Part shown: positions 27,349 through 36,275 of the stretch, piece after piece | How the letters are laid out: each line of letters begins with the position of its first letter | Position numbering within the stretch: the first letter of the stretch is position 1 | Origin: Oceanospirillaceae bacterium | GTDB lineage: Bacteria; Pseudomonadota; Gammaproteobacteria; Pseudomonadales; Balneatricaceae | NCBI GenBank assembly: GCA_013215505.1 | Contig: JABSQZ010000004.1 | Location: 1 to 64,000 of the forward strand | DNA length: 64,000 nt | Reading direction: 5' to 3' | Position numbers and translations under genes: made by a program | Notes under the pieces: model-generated | The model's input: only the letters and a program-made list of their open reading frames with translations | Told to the model about the DNA's origin: nothing | The model's database searches: none

Positions 27349-27951
27349 ATGTTATCAAACCAATCGAAGTACCTTATTTCCTGTGTAACTGCGCTGGTCT
27401 TAGGACTGGGCAGTTACAGCCTATTTTACCAACAGCCATCAACGGCTAAATCTCTGGTAAACAGCAACCGCTTAGGAGGAGACTTTAGTGTCGAGACAGT
27501 CAATGGCCCCTTTCATCTAGCCGATTATCGAGACAAAATTGTGGTGATCTATTTTGGTTATACCAGCTGCCCGGATGTGTGCCCCACCGCCCTGGCAATG
27601 TTGGGTAATATTATTAAGAAAATGCCCGAAACCCAGCGCCAACAAATTCAACCACTTTTCATCAGTGTCGATCCAGAACGTGACAGCTTGGATAAGATCG
27701 ATAAATACGGGCAGTATTTCTATCCCAGCCTGATTTCGGCAACCTCAGACAAACAAAAAATTGATGCTATTGTAAAAAAATACGGGGCCTATTATAAAGT
27801 CAACAGCCCTGAAGGGTCCGATGATCAATACTTTGTTGATCATACTTCCAGATTATACCTTATCAATAAACAAGGTAAATTTGCTGACACAGTACCACAC
27901 GATTTGATAGCAGCAGATCTACAAACAAAACTAGCGTTACTGGTCGATTGA
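27349..27951 (+). CDS. SCO1/SenC family copper protein
   Basis: A 200-residue protein with an N-terminal membrane anchor (about residues 7-26) and a periplasmic thioredoxin-like domain. The copper site is complete: SCPDVCPTA (Cys-x3-Cys near residue 78) and His in VDHTSRLYLI (about residue 165). SCO proteins deliver copper to, or reduce cysteines in, the CuA site of cytochrome c oxidase. GGAGTAGG precedes the ATG. It ends just before the PCu(A)C chaperone, a well-known partner, so the pair is probably an operon for oxidase assembly; no oxidase genes lie in the window. Confidence 0.93.
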   Translation: MLSNQSKYLISCVTALVLGLGSYSLFYQQPSTAKSLVNSNRLGGDFSVETVNGPFHLADYRDKIVVIYFGYTSCPDVCPTALAMLGNIIKKMPETQRQQIQPLFISVDPERDSLDKIDKYGQYFYPSLISATSDKQKIDAIVKKYGAYYKVNSPEGSDDQYFVDHTSRLYLINKQGKFADTVPHDLIAADLQTKLALLVD

Positions 27952-27959
27952 GGAATACC

Positions 27960-28382
27960 ATGAAATATTTTATTGGATTTTACCTGACATTTTTTTTTAG
28001 CACTTTTAGTTATGCCGAATTAACAATCACACAGGCACATGTGAGAGCCATTCCTCCGGGACAAAAGGCCAGCGTAGCTTATATGACTCTCACTAATAAC
28101 ACTGCACAGGATGTCGTCATATCTGGTGCAAACAGCCCATTTTTTATGTCCATTAACTTACACCGCACTGCTAACATCGATGGTGTAATGACGATGAGAG
28201 CGCAACCGGAACTGCGCATTGAACCCAATCAGAGTGTCACCCTCGCACCCGGTGGCCTGCACTGGATGTTAATGGGGCTCAAAGGTGCGTTAAAACCCTC
28301 CGCTGAGGTGCCTATTAGTTTAATTTTTGCCGATGGCTCAGAGCAGAAATTGCACGTGATTGTCAAGACGATAGTCAACTAA
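27960..28382 (+). CDS. Periplasmic copper chaperone PCu(A)C
   Basis: A 140-residue protein started at the ATG at 27960, which has GAGGAA before it and a clean signal peptide (residues 1-19, ending FSYA). The longer TTG-initiated frame from 27948 lacks this. The copper motif H-x(n)-M-x(n)-H-x-M is present: His in NLHRTANIDGVMTMR, Met in VMTMR and HWM in PGGLHWMLMGLK. It binds Cu(I) in the periplasm and passes it to cytochrome oxidase with the upstream SCO protein, only 8 bases away. Confidence 0.93.
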   Translation: MKYFIGFYLTFFFSTFSYAELTITQAHVRAIPPGQKASVAYMTLTNNTAQDVVISGANSPFFMSINLHRTANIDGVMTMRAQPELRIEPNQSVTLAPGGLHWMLMGLKGALKPSAEVPISLIFADGSEQKLHVIVKTIVN

Positions 28383-28554
28383 TCATCCCGGGTTGCCCAA
28401 CACCTTGTTCGAGTGGTATCAATTGCGCAATATTTCATTTAATTACTGGTAGGCGTGGCTGTTTATAATAAAACGGCCCATACTCCCGTCACTTGTGTAA
28501 ACAGTTAAAGCTCAATAGCCCTTCCACTACCCATCTTCCATTTTGGAGCCATAA

Positions 28555-29838
28555 ATGCCACTTACTGATGTCGATCTTGATTCACTAATCGCCTCTGCCG
28601 CTCAACTTAAAGAGCAATATCGTGTTTTTCAAGCACGGGGGTTAAAGCTAGATATGACCCGTGGCAAACCTTGTGCAGAACAACTGGATTTAGCCAACCC
28701 GATGCTGACAATATTAGCCCAGTCGGATTACCGGGATGCCAGTGGTGTCGACTGTCGCAACTATGGTGTTCTGGATGGTATAAGCGAAGCTAAAGCACTG
28801 TTTGCGGAGTATTTAGAGGTCTCCACAGATGAATTATTTGTCGGTGGTAACAGCAGCTTAGGATTAATGCACGATATCATCGCCAGGTGTATCACCCATG
28901 GAACTTGCGATTCTGATCTGCCATGGTCAAAATTAGAGACGGTGAAGTTCCTCTGCCCGGCCCCGGGTTATGACCGACATTTTGCCATCTGCGAGCACTT
29001 TTCAATTGAGATGATCAGCGTGGCACTGATGGAGAATGGTGATCCAGACATGGCGCAGATCGAACAGCTGGTTGCTAAAGATCCCAGTATAAAAGGACTC
29101 TGGTTCGTGCCTAAATACGGCAATCCCAGCGGCCTGTCCATCAGCGATGCAGCGGTAGACCAACTGGCTAAGATGTCTTGTGCAGCCAATGACTTCCGGA
29201 TTTTCTGGGATAATGCCTATCATGTTCACCACTTAGCAGAACAACAAGATCACATAAAGAATTTACTGACGGCCTGTAAGAGCGCAGGCAATGACAACCG
29301 AGTGTTTGTTATAGGCTCCACTTCAAAGATCAGTTTCGCAGGTGCTGGCATCGCCGCACTTGGCGCCAGTAGCAAAAACATCCACTGGTTGCGCCAACAC
29401 GCATCCATTCAGACCATAGGCTCTGACAAAATTAACCAATTGCGCCATGTTCGATTCTTTAAAGATTTTCAAGGCATTGAAGCGCACATGCGTGACCACG
29501 GTAGAATACTGACACCAAAGTTTCAGACTGTTGAGCGAGTCCTGAAAGCCCAATTGGCAGGTAAACATCTGGCGCAGTGGTCCAACCCTAAGGGTGGCTA
29601 TTTTATAAACTTAGATGTCCTGGATAACTGTGCCACTAAAGTTGTCGCTATGGCAAAGAATGCCGGGGTTGTGTTAACGGCTGCAGGTGCTACTTTCCCC
29701 TACGGTAACGACCCCAGAGATAGAAATATTCGTATCGCGCCAAGTTTGCCTTCTGTCACTGAAATTGAACAGGCCATGGAGATCTTATCCGTCTGTATTC
29801 AATTAGTCTCTATTGAAGTACTGAGCGACGAAGAATAG
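28555..29838 (+). CDS. Aspartate aminotransferase, type Ic-like
   Basis: A 427-residue PLP enzyme. LDMTRGKPCAEQLDLANPML near the N-terminus and the NYGVLDGISEAKALFAEYL segment are typical of the type Ic group of aspartate aminotransferases, including Corynebacterium AspT. The PLP-binding Lys is in GSTSKISFAGAG (about residue 261), Asp is in WDNAYHVHH, and the Arg for the substrate carboxylate is near IRIAPS. It probably interconverts aspartate and glutamate 2-oxoacids in the cytoplasm. The gene is monocistronic with a long leader. Confidence 0.85.
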   Translation: MPLTDVDLDSLIASAAQLKEQYRVFQARGLKLDMTRGKPCAEQLDLANPMLTILAQSDYRDASGVDCRNYGVLDGISEAKALFAEYLEVSTDELFVGGNSSLGLMHDIIARCITHGTCDSDLPWSKLETVKFLCPAPGYDRHFAICEHFSIEMISVALMENGDPDMAQIEQLVAKDPSIKGLWFVPKYGNPSGLSISDAAVDQLAKMSCAANDFRIFWDNAYHVHHLAEQQDHIKNLLTACKSAGNDNRVFVIGSTSKISFAGAGIAALGASSKNIHWLRQHASIQTIGSDKINQLRHVRFFKDFQGIEAHMRDHGRILTPKFQTVERVLKAQLAGKHLAQWSNPKGGYFINLDVLDNCATKVVAMAKNAGVVLTAAGATFPYGNDPRDRNIRIAPSLPSVTEIEQAMEILSVCIQLVSIEVLSDEE

Positions 29839-29850
29839 TAATAAGCAGCT

Positions 29851-29893
29851 AAAAAAGACGACTTGGGTTAGGGTTAGCAAAAACCCAAGTCGT
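29851..29893 (-). terminator. Hairpin terminator (minus direction)
   Basis: A 12-bp perfect stem (ACGACTTGGGTT at 29858-29869, AACCCAAGTCGT at 29882-29893). An A-run at 29851-29856 would give the U-tract on a minus-strand transcript, so it fits the end of the MATE gene transcript about 300 bases away. It is 12 bases after the aminotransferase stop, and without U's for plus it could still slow that transcript. Confidence 0.6.
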
Positions 29894-30207
29894 GCAAAAA
29901 ATCATTCTGTTGAGTAAAGACCGGCACTTATCACTTGGCCCCTATACAGGTAAACACTGTGCCGGCAGTAACACCACTGGTTGAATTTGCAGTGTTGAGT
30001 AACAGTGAAGAACCGCACAACAATCACTGTCTTACCGTTAAAGGGTAGTCTATGAATGCAGGACCTTCCAATACTAAAGCTATTTAATTGTAAGCTATTA
30101 GTATCAAAAGTTATTCTCTGTGCAGGCAATAGCGCAACAGAGCCAATAACATGCCTTCACTTTTAGAAAACGACATTTTGCTCCGCTAGTTACGGATTTC
30201 GCTACCG
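29894..30207. other. Gap with no supported gene
   Basis: The interval downstream of the MATE gene holds only a short minus-strand frame (29902-30129) with unusual composition and no ribosome site, which I do not accept as a gene. No repeat, RNA or mobile element is recognised. Confidence 0.5.
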
Positions 30208-31551
30208 CTACACATAATTTTGAGTGCCTAGCGGCCTATGTGTCAACTTATTAATAATATAGAAACAACAGCTCAAAGCGGCAATACCAAACACTAAATT
30301 ACCTGCGGTGTTACCCATAAACACCCCATCAGCACCCATAAAACTCACCCCAATCATGACAAAAGGCACAGTACCTACGGTTGCTTTGGCGAAGTTGAAT
30401 GCAGTGGATATCAGTGGATAGCCTAGATTGTTAAAGGCGGCATTGGCGACAAACAAAAAGCCGTAAAAACTAAAAGCGGGTCCTATCCAGATGGCCACAA
30501 AGCGCATAAATTCTGCGCCCTCGTCGGTGGCACCAAACCAGATAATGAGTGCATCAATGCTCAGATAAAATATCATCGCGGCAACCACACAATAACTGGT
30601 GACAAACAGACAGCTATCGTACAAAGTTTTTCGCACCCTGGCGAAGTCTCCGGCACCAAAATTCTGTGCATATATAGGCCCTACCGCTGCTGATAACGCA
30701 AAGATAACACCGAAGGCCACCGGTGTTATTCGCCCTGTTATCGACCATCCAGCCATATAGCTTTCACCAAACTTTGCTATTTCATAGGTCATATAGGCAT
30801 TGGCAAAAGGAGTCGCCAATTGCGTCGCCATGGCGGGAATAGCAATAGTAAAAATCTTTTGCAAATGTTGCTTAAAAACATTGAAATTGAAAGCGCAATA
30901 AAAATCATGTCTGGCATAGATAAAGTACAAGGCCATAGCCCCTACCGAAAATCTCGAAAACACCGATGCAATAGCCGCACCTTCAATGCCCAAATCCAGC
31001 CCAAAGATAAAAATAGGGTCTAAGATAACATTCACCGCTGATCCTGAGAGCATGGCTAACATAGACAGCTTAGGCGACCCCATGGCCCGTAATAGCGCAC
31101 TACCGGACATAGCAACGGCCAAGAATGGCAAGCTCGGTAAGATAATACTCAGGTACTGATCTGCATAGATCAGAGCGTTGCCACTGGCACCTATCAATTC
31201 TAATAGTGGGGTTTTAAACAGCCAGGTTACCGCAGCGACTAAGGTGGTAAAAGACACTGAAAAGACAAAATTATTCAGGGCCAAGCCCCTGGCTTGAAGA
31301 TCTTGTTTTGCACCTATTGCCCTGGCGACTGTCGCCGACATAGCAATAGAGAGACCGATAGAAAAACTCATGTTAAAAAACATGATACTGGCTGCGAATC
31401 CAAGGGCGGCGATAATTGCCTGGTTCTCTAACAAGGTTAAAAAATATAAATCAATAAGGTCGACGGCAAACAGTGAAACTAAACCGACAGAGGACGTGAG
31501 CGTTAAAGTGAATACATGGCGCATGATTGAACCGTGCAGGAATTTTGCCAC
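30208..31551 (-). CDS. MATE family efflux transporter
   Basis: A 447-residue inner-membrane exporter with twelve predicted helices in two six-helix bundles. The start is a GTG at 31551; the N-terminal GSIMRHVFTLTLTSSVGL is the family opening, so the upstream residues belong to the protein. The acidic and aromatic residues in DLIDLYFLTLLEN and the repeat-2 LSAAVGPIYAQNFGAG match MATE proteins that use a Na+ or H+ gradient to expel cationic or amphipathic compounds. Substrate is unknown. It is not in an operon with neighbours. Confidence 0.92.
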   Translation of the reverse strand: MAKFLHGSIMRHVFTLTLTSSVGLVSLFAVDLIDLYFLTLLENQAIIAALGFAASIMFFNMSFSIGLSIAMSATVARAIGAKQDLQARGLALNNFVFSVSFTTLVAAVTWLFKTPLLELIGASGNALIYADQYLSIILPSLPFLAVAMSGSALLRAMGSPKLSMLAMLSGSAVNVILDPIFIFGLDLGIEGAAIASVFSRFSVGAMALYFIYARHDFYCAFNFNVFKQHLQKIFTIAIPAMATQLATPFANAYMTYEIAKFGESYMAGWSITGRITPVAFGVIFALSAAVGPIYAQNFGAGDFARVRKTLYDSCLFVTSYCVVAAMIFYLSIDALIIWFGATDEGAEFMRFVAIWIGPAFSFYGFLFVANAAFNNLGYPLISTAFNFAKATVGTVPFVMIGVSFMGADGVFMGNTAGNLVFGIAALSCCFYIINKLTHRPLGTQNYV

Positions 31552-31781
31552 AACCGGGTCTTTTTGATTTTTCAGAGGGATACCACTAATCTAGCTTGAA
31601 GTGTTGATTACAATAGAATGTACCAGACAGTACTGTATTTAGAGTATTTTTGAAATTGGCATTACATTATCCGAGTCAAAAACGCCTGCTTTTTGCTCAG
31701 CTGTTGATAACACCAAGAGAATAACTTAATTGCAGATTAAATGCAGTAGTAATCTATGCTCTGAGGGTTTTGTTATTGAGA

Positions 31782-31812
31782 TGCGCAAAACAATTTCATA
31801 TTGTTTTGCGCA
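31782..31812 (-). terminator. Terminator-like hairpin after the response-regulator gene
   Basis: A 13-bp perfect stem (TGCGCAAAACAAT at 31782-31794 and its complement at 31800-31812, loop TTCAT) lies 29 bases beyond the minus-strand response-regulator stop. No U-tract follows, so it may work with other factors. Confidence 0.5.
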
Positions 31813-31840
31813 GAAAAAACGTCAGTGACCAACCGCTCAA

Positions 31841-32494
31841 TTAAGGTCTTACGACCCCGTGGCGGATGGCCAGATGGACTAATTCAGAGTTATTAGTCAA
31901 TGATAGTTTTCTCAATATATTAGCTCTGTGAGCATGTACTGTTTTATTAGACAAACACATATTATCAGCTATTTCAGAAGCTTTACGGCCATCAGCTAAC
32001 AGCGAAAATATTTGTATTTCTCTCTTAGTCAAAATGGTTAATGGACTTTCAGACTCTTTACCTTCTAGCTGATTTTTAACGGTCGGTGATAAATATTGCT
32101 GACCGCTATCGATTGTCTTAACCGCCGTGATCAGCTCATTAGCAGGGCCACGTTTAGTTAAAAAACCTTTGGCCCCCGCCTTAATCACTGTCAGTGGAAA
32201 GGGTGCCGTATCATATCCGGACAAGACCAGTATTTTGGCACTTTTATCAAAAGCGAGAATACGCCGGATAGCCTCTATGCCCCCATGGGTGCTATCAGAA
32301 GTTCCAGAATCAGACGGCAGGGACAAATCCATCACCACTATATCTGGAAGTTTGTGTTTGTACAGATCATAGGCTTCAATGCTGGATTTCGCCTCTGCGA
32401 TGACATCGATGTCTTTTTCTGAGTTCAAAATACTTTTGAATCCAGCTCTCACAACTTCGTGATCATCAACAAGCAACACTTTAATTGTCATCAT
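31841..32494 (-). CDS. NarL/FixJ-type response regulator (orphan)
   Basis: A 217-residue two-component regulator. The receiver domain (residues 1-130) has the acidic pair in LLVDDHEVV, the phosphorylated Asp in VVMDLSLP (about residue 57) and the Lys in LTKRG. The receiver carries a Ser/Thr/Asp-rich insert (PSDSGTSDSTHGG) just after the phospho-Asp. The C-terminal LuxR helix-turn-helix is LTKREIQIFSLLADGRKASEIADNM and SNKTVHAHRANI. No histidine kinase is adjacent. It is the last gene of a run of four on minus and ends at a hairpin. Confidence 0.9.
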   Translation of the reverse strand: MMTIKVLLVDDHEVVRAGFKSILNSEKDIDVIAEAKSSIEAYDLYKHKLPDIVVMDLSLPSDSGTSDSTHGGIEAIRRILAFDKSAKILVLSGYDTAPFPLTVIKAGAKGFLTKRGPANELITAVKTIDSGQQYLSPTVKNQLEGKESESPLTILTKREIQIFSLLADGRKASEIADNMCLSNKTVHAHRANILRKLSLTNNSELVHLAIRHGVVRP

Positions 32495-32545
32495 AACTAC
32501 TCAACTGTCAGTCCATTATTTGATAAAAAGATGTTTCGCCCTCGA

Positions 32546-32968
32546 CTAAGCGCCCTTGTATGTATGGCTAGTATTGATTTCCATACAGTACTCGGATGCC
32601 TGTTCGATATTTTTGCAGTTGGCGGGATAAGCAACTAATTCATCGCTGTAACCTATCAATTTAATCCCTTCACGATGGCAGTGCTCAAGTACTTTTTCCA
32701 TCGCTTTTATCACTGCAAGCTGTCGGTCGGAAAATTCTATTTCCCTATCCGCATCTACTCTTTTCTTACTGGTAACTTGCTGTAAAACGTAATCATCTTC
32801 ATCCAACAGCTGTACCGTTTTCTCAGTTAATTTCTCATTGATTAAAACGGTCTTCGCCTCGTTAAAAACCTCCAAGCTATAACAGTTAACAACATCTTGT
32901 TGTTGACACTTTAGCAATATAGTTTTTATCTCTTGATACGAGACTTTTTCTGCTAAATCATATTCCAT
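32546..32968 (-). CDS. Protein of unknown function, 140 residues
   Basis: I do not recognise this protein. It is soluble, acidic, about half helical by eye, and has six cysteines: KCQQQ, NCYSL, EHCHREG, ANCKN and SEYCM. The last third (LIGYSDELVAYPANCKNIEQASEYC) includes a paired Cys pattern that could bind metal or form a disulphide. It is the second of four adjacent minus-strand genes, 52 bases before the response regulator, and may be co-transcribed with it. No signal peptide is visible. The only ribosome site is a weak GGA. Confidence 0.6.
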   Translation of the reverse strand: MEYDLAEKVSYQEIKTILLKCQQQDVVNCYSLEVFNEAKTVLINEKLTEKTVQLLDEDDYVLQQVTSKKRVDADREIEFSDRQLAVIKAMEKVLEHCHREGIKLIGYSDELVAYPANCKNIEQASEYCMEINTSHTYKGA

Positions 32969-33033
32969 AAAAATCCAACTACGTTTCTGGCAAAATTAAT
33001 TTTTATTATAGTTCAGCAACTAACATATTATCT

Positions 33034-33831
33034 CTATCGGCCAAGTTGCTGAAAACTTTCCAATTGTTCTTTAACATTATCATATTTTGCGTCTTGTTGA
33101 GCAATGACTAACTCCAATCTATGCATTTGTTTGATGCTCGCTTTCTCCTGCTCAAACAACTGGTGCTGCAATTTCGTACATTGCTCTTCTCTGGCGCTGA
33201 TTTGAATTTTCAAATCATGAATTATTGTCTCATTAACTTTAAGGTTTATTCTTGCCTGAAACAAGTCATCCGATTGATTATTAATGTCATTATTCGACTC
33301 TGGCTTGGCTAGCAATATCTCCTGCTGTTTATTTAAGCGGGCCAAATCGTCTTTTTTAGCGCGCTCTTTGATCAATGAGGACTCCAGTTCACTGACTCTT
33401 TGTAGCAATGAGTTTTTTTGCTCTACTAACTGCTCGGTACCTTCCAGTAGTCTATTATTCTGTTGCTGCACAGCCAGCAGTGTCGATTGCGTTTCAAATA
33501 ACTGCCTTTCATCCACCCGACTTTGCTTCGCCGCCGCTGTCGTTAGCGCCTGGCGCTGCTCGTCAAGCGCCGCATGGGAATAAGCTAATGCCTGGTCCCA
33601 GAGCTTGGATGCTGCAGTGATCACCGGCTCTGGTAGCGAGGGGTGCTCACTCTGCCTGGTTAACCGCTGCGATAAACCTGCCCACCACAAATTCAGTGCA
33701 TGGTTAATGGTGGTTATGCTGCCGCTACCTATTAAGTTACGTACAGCCTGTTGGGTCGGTCGCTGCCCTTTTGCTAATAACTCATCTGCAGCACGCTGCA
33801 CTTTGTCACTGGTATCTGATTTCATCGGCAT
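33034..33831 (-). CDS. KfrA-like DNA-binding coiled-coil protein
   Basis: A 265-residue protein. Residues 1-70 (DKVQRAADELLAKGQRPTQQAV, IGSGSITTINHALNLWW) match the KfrA N-terminal DNA-binding domain of plasmid maintenance proteins, and residues 100-260 are a long Gln/Glu/Lys-rich coiled coil. KfrA is a plasmid regulator that also aids segregation. Here the gene sits in a chromosomal context with no replication or partition genes, so the role could be regulatory or nucleoid-related. The start is the ATG at 33831; the ATG at 33825 is possible. Confidence 0.75.
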   Translation of the reverse strand: MPMKSDTSDKVQRAADELLAKGQRPTQQAVRNLIGSGSITTINHALNLWWAGLSQRLTRQSEHPSLPEPVITAASKLWDQALAYSHAALDEQRQALTTAAAKQSRVDERQLFETQSTLLAVQQQNNRLLEGTEQLVEQKNSLLQRVSELESSLIKERAKKDDLARLNKQQEILLAKPESNNDINNQSDDLFQARINLKVNETIIHDLKIQISAREEQCTKLQHQLFEQEKASIKQMHRLELVIAQQDAKYDNVKEQLESFQQLGR

Positions 33832-33889
33832 AAGATGTACTGTTTGTGTATTGTTTAATACATCTTAGCCCAAAAATCTTTAACATAAC

Positions 33890-34819
33890 CTATCTAATCA
33901 TCTTTTTTACAAATACCACCACAAATAAGGCGATAGTAAAGCTCCCCATCAGAGCTTCTGTCGATGCCAAAAATCGACTAAATCCGTGCGGCGCGATATC
34001 GCCGTAGCCTAAAGTGGTAAAGGTCACGACACTAAAATACATCGCATCAAAAAAATAATACATATTTTGCTGAAAGCTAAGTGACCAGCTCAACTGAATC
34101 AACTCTCCTGCATAAGTCAGGCCCGAGAATGCATAACAACAGGCATAGACCAATATAAGCAGCAATGTAAAGCCTATAATGCGCAGCGGCTCCTCTCCGT
34201 AACCACAAAACAAATCCACTGTTTTTGACAGAACCCGCCCCCCAGAAAACAACGGCAACTGCATTCTTCTGGCGACCATTTCACTGCGAAAAAAACGCCC
34301 TGATAATTCAAACAACCCTTCATCTTCCGTCACTTTACGCAGATGACGGTAAATCTCTTCTGCCTGCTGATAGAGATCTTCTTTTTCTCTGGGATCATGC
34401 ACTTCGCGGGCTTTTTTGAACTGCAGTATTTCAGTGCCCCAGTTTATATGCTCCAATTTAGCATGTTCAAAATTAGCGCCCAGTAAATTGCAGTTTTCTA
34501 AATTAGCACAATGCAAGTTGGCGTATTTGAAATTCGCTTTCATCAATGAGCAACCGGCAAAATCCACCATAAAACAGTGTGCAGCCTCTAGATCTGAACG
34601 ATAAAAATCTGAATCGATAAACTTATAACCGAATCGAGAATTACGATTAACTAAGTTTATATTGCGTAAATTTAATCGAGCGAGCTTAAACCTCTCCATT
34701 TGAGTGCCTTTTTTAGCGCGCTCCTCCAGGCAACGAGTAATATCTGAAATGGCGGAATACTCACCTCGCTGCCAGATATTTGCATCTTCTAGGGCTAGCT
34801 CGTCGTATTCTTTGTGCAA
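33890..34819 (-). CDS. Pentapeptide-repeat protein fused to a K+-type ion channel
   Basis: A 309-residue protein with a cytoplasmic N-terminal part. About residues 50-130 hold pentapeptide repeats (SDLEA, ANFKY, ANLHC, ANLEN, ANFEH, AKLEH). The C-terminal region has two transmembrane helices (about 212-235 and 285-306) around a pore helix and the selectivity filter TLGYGD (about residue 274), so it is a two-helix ion-channel module. The start is a TTG at 34819 with GAGGA nine bases before it; no ATG precedes the domains. Pentapeptide units may gate or anchor the channel. The stimulus is unknown. Confidence 0.88.
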   Translation of the reverse strand: MHKEYDELALEDANIWQRGEYSAISDITRCLEERAKKGTQMERFKLARLNLRNINLVNRNSRFGYKFIDSDFYRSDLEAAHCFMVDFAGCSLMKANFKYANLHCANLENCNLLGANFEHAKLEHINWGTEILQFKKAREVHDPREKEDLYQQAEEIYRHLRKVTEDEGLFELSGRFFRSEMVARRMQLPLFSGGRVLSKTVDLFCGYGEEPLRIIGFTLLLILVYACCYAFSGLTYAGELIQLSWSLSFQQNMYYFFDAMYFSVVTFTTLGYGDIAPHGFSRFLASTEALMGSFTIALFVVVFVKKMIR

Positions 34820-35216
34820 GATTTAGTATCCTCAACAAATGACTGTATAGTTTCTATGCAGCTAAAAAAGCTTTCTCTGAGTTAATCTCTACTCTATACA
34901 GCATAGACAAATATAGAAAATTGTCCTAATTCAGTTGGGTTTTTTATTTCCTCATATGCGTAGCTTAGGCACTGAAGAATTTAATCGGCAAATAATATAG
35001 AAAAGCGGGAGTTGTCTGGTCGGAGGCCTTTTTACCTCAAGTTGCAGACTGGGGGCCATCTTAAAGCAATTTAAAGGGGGTTAGTGAAACAAAATCACTT
35101 AATCTGACTAGCATGCTAGCGACTACTTGTTGTGGGGAACCTGCTTATCAACGGATGTTATATCCAGTTCTTTTGACTAATGCCATCCGTTGTCACAGGT
35201 TATTATCAGGGAGCTG
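34820..35216. other. 397-base gap without a gene
   Basis: No coding region is supported. An inverted repeat CAACGGATG (35149-35157) / CATCCGTTG (35184-35192) with a 26-base loop lies just beyond the LysR gene's stop and may end its transcript. CTAGCATGCTAG near 35108-35119 is a short palindrome of unknown meaning. Confidence 0.4.
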
Positions 35217-36113
35217 TTATTCCCCTACACTGAGCATTAGTTCGTTGACTACGCCTTGTGCGGCAGCCGAAAGTGCTGCCCTCTTACGGGTGATAATACC
35301 CACCTTACGAGAAATAACGGGATCTACTAAGGGTCGACAAACTGCACCTAATTCCTTCATCTGCTCATGACATAAAGTTGGCACTAAGCCTACACCCAAA
35401 CCTATCGAAGCCATACGCCCGACCGTGGCCAATTGGTGCGCCTCAAAGGAAACCGACAGACTCAAACCATTATTATACAACTCTCGTTCAATTTGCAGAC
35501 GCATACTAGAGGGGCGTTGCAATGCAATAAGCTGTTCATTGATGACCTCGGACCAACTGATCTCAGCACGACTAGCAAGTGCATGATCGGCACTCAAAGC
35601 AGCAATAAAGTCATCTTCGAATAAGGGCTGGAACAACAGGTCTTCGGCGTCACCAGGGTCAAAACTAATTCCTATTTCAACACGACCGCTGCGTACCATT
35701 TCCACCACATCTTCAGCGATAACATCTTGCACTGCTATGTTTATATCCGGATGCTTTTTACGGAAATTCAACAAGATGGAGGGAAGCTGATTACTGGCAA
35801 ATGAAGGCATACAGGAAATAGAGATTTTCCCACGGTACAGGGAAAAGCGACTTTGTACTTCTTCAAACGCATCGTCCCAATCCGTTAACAGTCGCATTGC
35901 TGTCTTGTAAAAGCCCTCACCTTCCGGGGTTAGCCTCAACGCCCTGGTGGTCCGCACTAATAATTTGCCACCGAGCGAGTCTTCTAAATTTTTGATGGCA
36001 ATACTTAAAGCCGGCTGCGATAAATGTATTTGCTCGCAGGCCTCGGTAAAACTACGGGTTTTAGCAACCGCAACAAAAGCCCTTAATTGCTTTACCGTAA
36101 AATGAGTATTCAA
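35217..36113 (-). CDS. LysR-family regulator next to scoAB
   Basis: A 298-residue LysR-type regulator. The helix-turn-helix is at residues 4-60 (FTVKQLRAFVAVAKTRSFTEACEQIHLSQPALSIAI) and the effector domain follows. It is divergent from scoA, with 162 bases between holding very AT-rich repeats of TAAATAT/ATATTTA near 36180-36230 in which LysR T-N11-A sites are plausible. Control of acetoacetate or ketone-body use is inferred from position. Its effector is unknown. Confidence 0.9.
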   Translation of the reverse strand: MNTHFTVKQLRAFVAVAKTRSFTEACEQIHLSQPALSIAIKNLEDSLGGKLLVRTTRALRLTPEGEGFYKTAMRLLTDWDDAFEEVQSRFSLYRGKISISCMPSFASNQLPSILLNFRKKHPDINIAVQDVIAEDVVEMVRSGRVEIGISFDPGDAEDLLFQPLFEDDFIAALSADHALASRAEISWSEVINEQLIALQRPSSMRLQIERELYNNGLSLSVSFEAHQLATVGRMASIGLGVGLVPTLCHEQMKELGAVCRPLVDPVISRKVGIITRKRAALSAAAQGVVNELMLSVGE

Positions 36114-36275
36114 GCGTCACCTCCCAAGCCAGTATTAAATTTCCCGAAAGATACTAGCAGATCAATTTGGATTTATAAAATATATTAATAAATATTTATA
36201 TTTTTTATATTTGATAAATATAAAGACTTACTACAAACTCAAGGTAAATCTCAATATAGACACGGAGGTAATTCA

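Noticed and set aside
28381-28554. Possible regulatory RNA before the aminotransferase
   Set aside because: No conserved riboswitch or hairpin pattern was visible.
29902-30129. Minus-strand frame of 75 codons after the MATE gene
   Set aside because: No ribosome site, odd composition and no resemblance to a known family.
33284-33620. Plus-strand frames rich in Ser and Cys
   Set aside because: They are antisense to the coiled-coil part of the KfrA-like gene, whose repetitive codons keep the other strand open.
35113-35370. Plus-strand frame of 85 codons near the LysR gene
   Set aside because: Most of it is antisense to LysR and it has no start context.
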